Assembly (NCBI RefSeq): GCF_022539505.1 | Contig: NC_061510.1 | Span: forward strand, 39,085,047-39,149,046 | Length of the DNA: 64,000 nt | Direction of reading: 5' to 3' | Source: Lolium rigidum | Taxonomy: Eukaryota; Streptophyta; Magnoliopsida; Poales; Poaceae | Shown: one piece after another, positions 1 through 11,000 of the stretch | Position numbering within the stretch: the stretch's first letter is position 1 | How the letters are laid out: every line of letters begins with the position of its first letter | Program-made: the position numbers and the translations under genes | The notes under the pieces: model-generated | What the model saw: the letters and a program-made list of their open reading frames with translations, nothing else | Databases searched by the model: none | Told to the model about the DNA's origin: nothing

Positions 1-256
1 GATTTCGACCAAGATCAGGAATAGAAAATAAAGTGGAACACGAACAATCTGCTATACTCCATGTATGCATTGCAAAATTGGTTCACCCGCTCCAGCCCAA
101 ATTTGAAATTACCCAAGTAGTCCAACAAATTCGAAACCATTGAGGTGAGACCAAAAGGGAAACCTGCACCACTGGATGGACACTGCACGAACCACGGTCC
201 TAACTATTAAAGGTCCCTCCCCATGCAAATGATCAAAGGTGGAAAGAACTCCCGAT

Positions 257-1058
257 TCAAACAGAGAAGCGAGAGCGAGAGAGAGGTTCATACAATGGAG
301 ACTGCTGCAGAGAGGAAGAGGAAGTTCTAGTGATGGACGGTTCCTCCAGTGTTGTAGTGTCAAGCAACTCCTTCAAGGCCAAGACATCTGGTTCCCTGTC
401 CTCACGCCTGAAATAAATAAAAGAAAAGAGGGAAATCGTCATGTACTACTAGAAAATACAATCTGGTTTCAAGAGAGTAAACAAAGACGAAACACAAGCT
501 AATCTAAACAATCTTTTCATCTAAATACCACGCTGTGAACTGTTGATGTGCTTCATCTAAAAAAGGTTGGGCTAAGTGGTTCAGATTGGGCATTGAATTT
601 AGTTAGTAATTTAAGTGGCAATGTTCTCTCAGAAGTTCTTGTAGAGAGATAGTGCGCAGCAGTAGTTCACTATTTCCCCAAGATTGAAATCTAATTTAGG
701 GTCAGGCGCGTTGTCAACGAATCTCTCTGTCCTTGGTTGGTGACAACATGATACGGAGGTGCGGAGGCAGAGACAATGGTGTGGTGGCAGAACTGAATGG
801 GCAGAGGCTCGACACATTTGTTGAGGCTCAGCGCAGCGCGTCTGAAGTCAGAGTCATCAACCCTAAAAGTAATTTTGCTCGGACTAGGGCCATAGCCAAA
901 CTACGGTAAAAGAAGAGAACAGATAACCACTGAAAAAGGAAAGAAATCTGCAACCTCATGTCGCCAGTGAGACATACGGCGGTGGAGGATCGCGGGGCCT
1001 CGTTCCGGAGGTCCAAGAGGGACGGGTCGTCAGTCGTGATTTGGAGATTGAGATTCAT
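257..1058 (-). CDS. Possible small two-exon protein, 80 aa, function unknown
   Basis: I do not recognise this protein. Exon 1 is 1058-955 and starts at an ATG; exon 2 is 395-257 and ends in TGA. A GT donor after 955 and a CAG acceptor before 395 join the two in phase (104 + 139 nt = 81 codons). The predicted protein is polar, rich in Ser, Leu, Glu and Thr, begins MNLNLQITTDDPSLLDL and ends PLSRSRFSV, with no visible signal peptide or membrane segment. It lies head-on to a Harbinger element that begins 266 bp upstream of the start. The intron (396-954) holds nothing else I recognise. The support is only phase agreement and protein-like composition, so it could be a chance model or the remnant of a larger gene. 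Confidence 0.33.
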
Positions 1059-1323
1059 CTCTATATTTGTTCTCGGCCGTTGGTCGTCGTCGCGAGTCGC
1101 GACTGCGTCCTACGGGCAGCGTGGAGGGGCTTAGAGATTTCCTTGGGAGGGGAGGTGGCGGCGTTAACGGCGGAATAGAACGAACAAGAGACTTACGGTG
1201 CAGGCATGAGCGACATGATTATTCTTCTTTCACACGCCAAGACGAGACGATCGACCAGATCGAATCACTCGTAGGTTTTGGACGTTACAATTACAAATAC
1301 GCGTGTGTATGTCTAAGAGATTA

Positions 1324-3078
1324 GAGCATCTTCAGCCGCGTTCCCAAAGCTACCCCAAAAATATTTAGGGCGCGCCACAAAATTTCGTTCCCAGCCGCGC
1401 GTTCCGGCGTGATCCAATACGGTGTCCGATGCCTCGAGCTCGTTCCCGCTCCACAGGGAGCGCTTCGGACTTGCTGGATACAAAGAAATGCGAGGCGGCG
1501 AGTGGCGGCACCGACGCGTCAGCGACACGAAAGTCTAAAACTCCGTCGCCTACCTCTGATCAAGCGACGTTAATAGTGTCCAGCTTTCCCAGGCGACGCA
1601 GTGATGCGTCTCGTCGTGCATGGACGCGTGACCATCCGCGCCGGCGTTTATTGCGGCCAACGCCCCGCTGATGTTTCGTCTGCCGCCGATGTATAATAAG
1701 AGCGCATCTCCTTCCTTCCCCATTCCAATCTTGCCGCTCCAATCTCGCCGCACCTCCCAGCCGCTCCAATCTCACCGCAATGTCGTCCTCCCGCAAGAGC
1801 ATCGCGGCGAATGGCTTCGGCTGTGGCGGCCTCATTGTGGCGGAGGCGTGAGCGATGTACCACGCGGGGTATCATGTCCCGCCAGACATCCGCCTGCCAA
1901 GCAGCGGCGGGTGGAGGATGGACGTCAACGTGGTCGGCGTCTCGCCGCCGCCGCAGGGCACGGAGCGCTGGAGGGACGCGATCAGGACCCGGCGGGCTCG
2001 CCTCACCACCGAGGAGGGAGCCGATCCGACCTGGGCGCCCACCGGTAACGATGATTGGTGGGCGGACTACTTCCAGGCGCAACACGACGCCGAGATGAAC
2101 AGCATCGTCGGCCTCATCGGCCAGAGAAATACCTAGAACAAGGAGGGACACCTCCGCTTCTGGGGCGTTCCCAGGCGCACCCTGGAGCACGTCATCGACG
2201 GCATCCAGAATGGCTCCCAAGGCTGGAGATGTCGCCATCGCCGCCACCATCTCCTTCGCCCGCAGCACCCTGGCAGTTGAGGAGGATGTACTCGTCCTCC
2301 CTGAACTCTTCTTCTTCAGGGCCAACGCGATCGGCGCCTTCATCGCACCACGCCACGGCCTACACCGTGCCTAGGCGCGAGGTGAAGGACGAGCCGGTGT
2401 TCGCGACGCCGCCCGTCAATTCGAGGCGTGGCTGCAACAGCGTCAGCCGACAGCAGCACAGGCGCGCCGGCGGCGCCCTCCTCATCCCAAAGCCGGAGGT
2501 GAAGGAGGAGAAGGACAACAAGGAAGCCACGAAGGCGGCGCAGCTAGCGGAGTACGAACGCCAACGGCGCCTCATCGCCAACAGCCACGACCCGATGACT
2601 GTCCATGGTTGCATGCGGCGTTCGCAGCATCGTTGAACGACAAGGACGCCTGGAGGGGCGACCTCGACCTGGCGATAGCAATGTCCATTCGTGACACCGG
2701 GAAGCCACTCGTCGACCTCACCGACGACAGCGAGGCTGGACCAAGCAGCGCGGTGAAGGACGAGCCCGTCGACGAGCCCGACGAGCGCGGCAAGCAGGAC
2801 GTCGTCGTGACGACATGTACAACTTCCATCAGTACTACGACACGTCTGTCCGCCGCAAGTACTATTCGGGTTTAGTTTAAATTTCATCAAATTTCATTCG
2901 AATCTATGTAATATATAGCAAATTTAAATGAATTCAACTGTTTTCAATTAAATTAAAAAAATCTCAAATTTTATTTGGGGATGCGGCTGGGGAGGGACAT
3001 CCCCAAACCCGCATGAATAAAATGCATCCCCAAACATTAAATCCAACGCCGTTTGAAGGACACGGGCTGAAGATGCTC
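1324..3078. mobile_element. PIF/Harbinger-type element, 1.75 kb
   Basis: The termini are inverted: GAGCATCTTCAGCC at 1324-1337 and its complement at 3065-3078. Both ends are flanked by a 3-bp TTA direct repeat (1321-1323 and 3079-3081), the target preference of PIF/Harbinger and Tourist elements. I see no DDE transposase inside, so it is non-autonomous. Instead it carries GC-rich, protein-like sequence on the plus strand, described separately. Two related elements with similar termini occur at 15052-16281 and 32225-33235. Confidence 0.75.
1780..2880 (+). pseudogene. Decayed grass hypothetical gene carried inside a Harbinger element
   Basis: Protein-like sequence runs across the element but changes frame repeatedly. 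A start at 1780 reaches an in-frame TGA. The sequence then continues in another frame from 1855 (MYHAGYHVPPDIRLP), in a third with a basic and acidic stretch containing EVKDEP and PEVKEEK around 2370-2560, and in a fourth from about 2609 (DLDLAIAMSIRDTGKPL), ending near 2880. Glu/Lys/Pro-rich proteins with such a tail are, as I recall, common as transposon-associated hypotheticals in grasses. The frame breaks mean no full product. Antisense open frames here are GC-driven shadows. The function is unknown. Confidence 0.45.
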
Positions 3079-3919
3079 TTAGAGATAAAATCGGTAAACC
3101 TGCTATGACTTTGTCTGGTAATCCAAGTCTCTTTACAGGGACATCCCCAAATTTAAACACACCACCGCCGGCTGATTATCATATGACGGGAGGGAAGGAA
3201 TTCGACCTCCTGCGTGCAGCCGTTATTATCATGTAAAAATGGGTGTTCGTTGGCTCGCTCGCACGGAATTTCTGCAGAGCACGAAAATTAAAGCAGTCCA
3301 AAAGTTAGTCGGAAAGACACGCTTGATTCGACGGTTTGCGTTTGTGTAGAATGTTAGATAGAAAAGCGACATAGGCATTATGCTCGTTTCTCTGGATATT
3401 TTGTGGAATTGCCGATGGGTTTTTTGTTCAATTTTAAGATCAGAATGGTTGGTGCATGTTTTGTTTTTCTCCAATTCTCCTTTTGAAGTTTTTTTTAAAC
3501 TTCAAACAAGCTTTATTAGGTAGCAGTAAGAGTTACATTATCCAAAAAGATTGACCAATCATTCTTAGATGTTCTAAATCTTAGCTAGCAATAGGTTGGA
3601 TGGTTAGGAGGGTAGTGGCACTTCCAACCCTTCTGGTTAAACAATTTGGTGTTTTATAAAGGTAGAATATTTTTTTAGTGAAGGCGACGTTCCGTCGGTA
3701 TGGAGACGATTGTAGTGACTTCGTCAATCTCAAGACCCACCAGATTAGTTTTTTGGACTCAATCTCTCGAAGATGCTCATAGAGGTAGGGTATACGTGCT
3801 CATAGGAATAAATGTATATACGTATTTGTAAATATATGTATGTATTTGTAACTGTCTGCGTCGTTTACTGTGTTTTGCAACAAAAAAAAAAACATCCACC
3901 TGCCCACCTCTTCTTCGAA
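3079..3919. other. Intergenic, AT-rich, no gene seen
   Basis: No credible coding sequence is present. A T tract near 3488-3497 followed by AAACTTCAAACAAGCTTTAT would read on the minus strand as an AATAAAG-type signal running into poly-A. It could therefore be the 3' end of an old minus-strand retroposon, but nothing else of one is recognisable. Confidence 0.3.
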
Positions 3920-4830
3920 CGCGCGATGGCTGCTGACGTCTGGACTTGGCACAGCGTCAGCATCCCTGTCGGGTGGTTCTTGATCTGGGACCTTCCGCTA
4001 CCGCTGGATACTACTGCTCACGCTGTGGCACGCCAGCATCGCGACCGTCATGTGGGCAATCTGAAAGTCTCGCAACGATCTTGTCTTCAAAGCCAAGAGC
4101 TGCACGGCCCGTGCCGTTCAGCTTAGAGCCATCGATGATTTGGCGATCTGCAGGTGGAGGTTTGCGATCACGGACCGCCAGCTCCTAGACACGATCCGCT
4201 CCTTCATACAAAATACAGCGGTCGAACCAAGCGAAACATTCAATAACATTGTTCAGAAAATACAGCAGTCGGGCCAAGCGTGGCCTTCCACCTTCATCAC
4301 TTCAATGGCCTATGCTTTAGAAGCAACTTGTGAAACGTGGACGCTGCTTTCATGCATAACACTGGAAAAAATTCCATCGGTGACATTGCTTGCAACTACG
4401 ACAGCTCCATTCTGCTGGCCACGGCCCTGAATTTTCAAAGCTGCAGCATCGGTGACATTGCTGGCAACCACGCCAGCTACATTCTGCTGGCAACGACCCT
4501 GAAGATTCAAAGCTGCAGTGACACCGCCTGCCTGCTGGGCCTTCAGACCCTAAGAACTTTTACACAGCATGTGCCAATGCCATGGTTGTGGGACTAGTAA
4601 TATAGAAGACAATGGTTACTTCAGAGTTCAGACCCAAACTTACATATCTATGAAGAGATCAACTTGTCCAAGACCCAGTTTTTGATGATTTTTTAACATC
4701 TTTAAGGTTAGAAGAGAGTGCAATAGTCTAGCTCATGAACTAGCTAAACTGGCCATGAATCGGGGCTGTATGACATGGTTGTAAAATAGTCTATGAAATA
4801 AATGAAGTACATCTCCCTCAAAAGAAAAAA
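3920..4830 (+). mobile_element. LINE 3'-end remnant (ORF2 C-terminus, RNase H tail)
   Basis: Broken plus-strand frames resemble the C-terminal part of plant L1-type ORF2. One stretch near 4050-4220 reads SRNDLVFKAKSCTARAVQLR, followed by DRQLLDTIRSFIQ. Another near 4710-4780 reads RRECNSLAHELAKLA, the usual end of a plant LINE RNase H domain. A-rich sequence at 4818-4829 marks the poly-A end. Positions 4230-4500 contain two related repeats of about 70 bp (TGACATTGCT followed by TTCTGCTGGC). The element is 5'-truncated and full of stops, so it is inactive. Confidence 0.6.
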
Positions 4831-5079
4831 TACTGTCGCAAGGCAAGCAATAATAATGTACAACACAGACAGTACCAAATCCAGTTTATGAGATCAAAGC
4901 GCATCTTTTAACTGAATTGCAGATAATCACCCCAATAGTTCAATGCTACAATCTCGCTTGAATGCTTGATGGATCATATTACAACTGACTGACCAAGAGA
5001 CAATTTTCTCCATACAACAATGCTCGCATTCTGCGGTATACAAGAGCAGGTACACGACGGCAAAGCAAGCAGCTATCTC

Positions 5080-8000
5080 CTACCCAGTTAGCTCCGGGAA
5101 CTTCGCTTCATACTGCTCAGTAGACTGACATAACAAACACCAACAAACTTGTAAGTGATCAACCAAAATTGCAAACAAAGAAAAATATTAACATTAACTA
5201 AGGAGGAGCTTTATACCATATAGGTTGCACTGATCATCTTTCCCGCAAACCATCTCCCCTGGAGTGCTTTCTGTGCACCCATAGCAGCTGTTATGCTATC
5301 GAACCGCAGGTACACAAAGCCCGCAGTATTTCTGCAAAATAAAGGCAACACCTAGGGTTAGGCCATGATAATTGCAATTATTGCATAGATGACATGTTCT
5401 CGGCAAATACGATTTGAACTTGGCATTAGGCCACAAGTATGTGATATATATTACACATAAAGTTCCAGAACCAAAGTATAGATTTAAAGCAAGGGGCAGG
5501 GAGGCACAAGTGATGGCAATGGAACACCATTACCCGCAAACCCGTGGGGAATTCATCTATTAGCGAACGGATATGGGGAACTTTGATCCCTGCTATCTAA
5601 AATGGGGATGGGGATAAAAAGGTCTCCCCATCCCCGTTCCCTGCTGTGCCCCCTTATATATACGTATATATTGATGTAAATTGGTATATTTTATATGTAA
5701 TATGTTGTAATATTTTGTTTAGTGTAATATGTTTCAATAGTATTTAACATATTGTACCAATTTGTTGTCATTTTACCACATAAGTATTACTCCCTCCGTC
5801 CCACACTCCCACTAATCTAGATACATCCAAATTTTGACAAATCTCAACCTTCGTGGGACAGAGGGAGTACAAAAGTTGCTTATTTTCGTGTGTCAAAAAT
5901 GTAAAATCATGAAATTACGAGATTATGGGAAAAAAGTGTCCCCGGTTGTTAAATGGGGATGGGGATGAGAAGGCACTGCCCAGTGGAGAGCAGACCTGTT
6001 GCTATCCATGGGCACAACAAATAATAAAACAGAACAGTTCAAGCTTTAAAGCAGATTTTCTATGGTCCAGCACTTCAAGCTATGGGAATCTCATGGATTC
6101 TGGATTAGGCAAGTAGCTTTCATACTGTAGTATTAGCTACCAAACGAGCAACCAAGAAAAATAACGTGCAGGCAATGCTTGTGTCAAGATAATCCCGTAC
6201 AGTTTTCAGTTCAATGAACTCTACAAGAAGATACAGATAGTTTACATAATGCAGCATGCCCAGTAGTGAACCAACAAAAAGATGGATTCTGAATGCATGG
6301 CTTGACATACACTAATATATGATTTACTTACTTGTCCACAAAAATGTGCCTTACTTGACCATACTTAGAACATTCTTCTCGAACATCATCTTTAATATCC
6401 AAATCAAAATCAGGATCCGTCTGCAAAGAAAAATTCATAAATTATCAAATGGTTTCCAGACTAATAAACAAGAAAACTGTTACTGCAGGAATTAAAAATA
6501 ACAAGAATAAATAACCTCCACAGCTGGATCAAACATATTCTTGAGCAGTAGGCATTCACTCGGTGGAGCTGTGCCAATGGATTGGGTGATAACCGGAAGA
6601 GCTGCCCCTGGAATCAGACCGAGACCAGATATTGTTGTTTGCAGCAAAGGAGTGGCTGTAGGAGCACCAAGAACGGATGCAGGTGCTAATGCCACGGAAT
6701 TGTTCACACCAGTAGCACCCATCCCAGAAGTCAAACTGCAGATTGACAAAAGGAGAAGACATTAAATGAGAGCATTATATAGGAATACCAAGAGACCGAA
6801 GCAATATGTGTTTATGATAAACAAACGATTCACGCATTATTTCTAACTGGAAGAAAAATTAAAAGTATCATGGCTCAGATTTCAGGCCAACCTAGCTTGT
6901 TGATATATACAACAGCCAGACACCACAAGAATATAAAAGTATTTTAACAAGGTTTTTTCCTCATGTGTCAAGAAATCATCCTTCATTATCTTGAAATTCG
7001 CAGTCAATGCAATTGACAGTTAGTTATAAAATTGCATTATTTTCCTCATGTCTCATAAAAAGCCTCTTAAAGTTCATAGTTAATGTAATTAATATTAAAT
7101 GTTAAAACTGCAGTGAAATAAAACATTTCAACAAAACCAAGTACACCAAAGAACTGGAAGAGGTCCATGAAGAATGAATGACCTTCACAAGCTAGATATG
7201 CATGGTAACAGTGTTGTTGTAGTAGTGGATGAATCCTGACGATAATATAGTAGATGTCAATAACGAAAGATTTGGATACATATGGTCATTTTATACGAAT
7301 CAACCATAAACTGAAGGCTATGCAATCCTTGATCTACAAATTAAGTAAATTAAGGAGAACAAGTATTAACATACATATGAGTGAGCATCTACAGTTGTCT
7401 GGGCAATTTCAAATGTCAGAAATTCATAACTATCTTAAGCAGTTATGACACAATTAAGGATGAGGGGCATCATGTCAATAACTCAAAATAAAACGAGCAA
7501 GTGTGTTGGAGCCCAGGCTACATGGAGCCTTTTTTCAGAATTTGAAAATCCTATTCTAATGTTTCAAAAAAAAAAATCTGAGTCTTTTTGTACCAACACA
7601 CGAAGATGATACTACGAACATGCAATTTTTTGTTGAAAAATATTTAGTGGCTCTAAGTAGGCATTTGAAAATTCACTGTTTGTCTTCACATTTGACTTTT
7701 TGTGTAGGTCACTGGGTGTAGGTCACTGGTGACAACATTCTTTGAAAATCTATACATACATGTTATCCATCTATATACTTTTTTCAGAATTTGTTTAAGC
7801 CAAAAGGAAAGATAATGAATTTTTTGGAAACCAGGCTGCATGTAGCCCGAGCTTTGTTTTAGGCTTTTGGGAGTTGGCATCATTATATTTAACCTAATGC
7901 TCATAATGCAAATACTAAGCAATTATAATTTAACTTTAAAAGTCGCATACTACCTACATTCCACAAAGTAACGCATATAATTTATTTCAAAAGTCAAACG

Positions 8001-11000
8001 ATGCAAACTTTGACCAAGATTTTAGAAAAAACTATCAACATGTACCATCTACCATGCCAAATTAATGTCATTAGATACATCATGACATACATTTTCATCT
8101 TATATCTATATAATATCACAGTTATTAATAGATTTTTTATAAGTTTGGTCAAACTTTACATCATTTGACTTCAGGAAAATTTTATACGACGCCTTATTTT
8201 ATGGAATGGGGATATTGTTATTTTGGTGAAGACGTGCCTATCAAATCAAGAACAGCAAAACTTCAGAATTATCTTTAGTAACAGCTTTCTGCTAACGAAA
8301 CAAGAACTGAGCGATAATAAAGCAATGGAAGACTAAAAGAAAAAAAAAACTGCTGTCACATCAAGAAAATATTCTGTATAGAACAATATTAAGACATAAA
8401 GAATATGTCCACTTCAACAAAAATATACCTGGTTGTAACGCCACTACGGTCCAGTTTCTGCATAAGAAGAGCTCTCGAGCTAGCATTCAGTGCCTACATA
8501 GATCAGTATATACAAGTCAAATGACAAAGAGAGATATTAAGCTATCTACATAACATTTGAAAACAGCCTCATTCAGTCCCCGCTGGTGTAACAGTGATCT
8601 TATAGCTGATTACTCAGAAAACAGATGATCATGGAAAGGTTTACTGGCATATTAAAAAGAAAGGACTGCATCGCTGATGCAATCCACGTACATTATTTAT
8701 GGAAGACATTATAAATCTCAGAGCCCGCAGCAGTATGGTAGAATAAAACAAATTTACTACTAAGGAGTATGCAAATGTGGATAGAGTATTGACTGGATGG
8801 ACACTAAACCTACACAATGGTAGTTGAATACCAAGATAACCTTTTCCCAATTTCCCAATTTCTGATGTAAAATACATCATTCATGGAAGACACTAGAAAT
8901 CTCAGAACCCGCAGCAGTAAGGTAGAATAAAACAAATTTACTACTAAAGAGTATGCAAATGTGGATAGAGTATTGACTGGATGGACACTAAACCTACACA
9001 ATGGGGTAGTTGAATACCAAGATAACCTTTTCCCAATTTCTGATGTAAAATTCGAGCATCATATCCCAAGTAACCCAACGTAAATCATATATGTACAAAA
9101 AAAATCCTAGTAACAAAAAATTCTCGCAGAGATGACACCCACCAAGCCTCCACCTTCATCATCGTCCAAATCTCCCGTTGTTGCCCCACTGGCTTGCATT
9201 CCCCCTTGGTCCGTCACAGCTGAAACCTGGTCACAATATGTGATGTCAGGTGGTGTAATGCTACTAAACGAGTTAAGCTAAAAACAGGTGCAAGTAACAC
9301 ATAAAAAAATGCTTACCTTGATTACTCTTCCAGCAATATCGAGTTGACCATTTAAACTCTGAGCAGATTTGGCATCTTCAAGACGTGCGAACTAAGTGAT
9401 GGGGGAGAACAAAGTTAGAAGCTGATAATTACACAAACAGAAACATGGACTGCACCACAAGATACATGCCTGAACAAAACCAAAACCTTTGCACAGTCCA
9501 GTAAGTGGATCCACAGGCAGCTGGACAAGCTCAACCAGTCCAAATGGTTCGAAAACCTGGAAAAGAAACCCATTAAATCCCTATAACATGCACACCTCAT
9601 AACGAGGATACATATGCAACAGTAATAATTATGGCCTTTTAAAGAGAAATTAACAATGCCCATTAATCTACATTATGTGCTTGACTATTTACCTGTCTCA
9701 ATTGTTCTTCTGTAATATTGGAATGAAGATTTCCAACATATAACTTTCTTGCTCCACCTGAAGCTGCTACACTTGAACTAGCATTTGACTGAACTAAATT
9801 CTTTTCAGCCTCTGATGGCTTAACCATCACCTGTTGACCAAGAAGCGGCTGACCAGAGAGAGCAATGGCCATTGGAACAGACATAACATCATAGAATTCA
9901 ATGTACCTGGCAATGCAATAGCATCACAAAAAACAGAATATCAGCTGTCAAGAAGTTCTTCTCTATTTCTAGGGACAAATATTGTGCAATTAAAAAAAAA
10001 ATCATCTAACAAATTTACTTTATTTTCTCAGACAGAATTTAATTGCACCCTACTTCTACCAGTCATTTGAAATGCACAAAATAGTATCCAACGGTGTGGA
10101 GCAAATGTATTTAATGTTCAACATTGCTAACTATCAAAATATGATTGTCTATTCAATTCATCATCTAACAAAAAGAATACCAAGAGTGCAATAATGACAT
10201 AACCATGCAAGACATCCCGGACCTACAAAAAATTATGTACTCACCCAACTCCTTTTGAACGTCGTGAGTTTCGGTCCATGATGAGGCGGACATCCCGGAC
10301 CTACAAAAAATTACACAACAAAGATTGGTTAATGCACAAAAAGCAATAAATGAACAGCAATAGAAAATATGTTATCACTACATAGAGGAAGTGGAAAATA
10401 AGGCATAAAGATACATCTGTTAAGTTTGGGTTATACTAATTAGAAAATTAGTTTTTCTTCAATAGAACCAAATTAATATCTGTTTAATTTAAGAAAAATA
10501 TCCAGCAAACTAAAAGTGTATGTAGTGCACATATCAAAGATATTTCATTGTTTACTAGAACAAAAAGGGTGTAAGTGCAGTGGGTCTACCTTCCCTGCCC
10601 TTGAAAAGAACTCATACACATCTCTTTCATCGGCCTTCAAAGATAGCTGCCATCATGCTTATAGTCATTAGCTACAATTATAAAGTTCCAAACATTTCAT
10701 AACCACAAAGTGGAACTTTTTTCTGTGAATACAAACCTGGAAAGCAAATACAGTCCTTTGATCTCTTTCTGGATCTGCTTCAGGTTCGGCACCATCTTCT
10801 TTTCTACGTCTGCAAAGAGAAACATATTCATAAGCTTGTATGTACAGAACAGGGGAAACAGAAAATAAGAAATCAGAACGTACATTATATTGTAGGTTCA
10901 AAGATTTGCAATTGTACAATGAGAATATCCCCTCTACTTCTCAATAAAAGTCCAGTCATGCTATCTGCAGGTCAAGAGGCTACAAGACCGTGGGTATATG

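Noticed and set aside
1648..2343. 231-codon minus-strand frame inside the first Harbinger element
   Set aside because: It overlaps the plus-strand cargo, which has the more protein-like composition. No motifs, and it crosses no splice signals.
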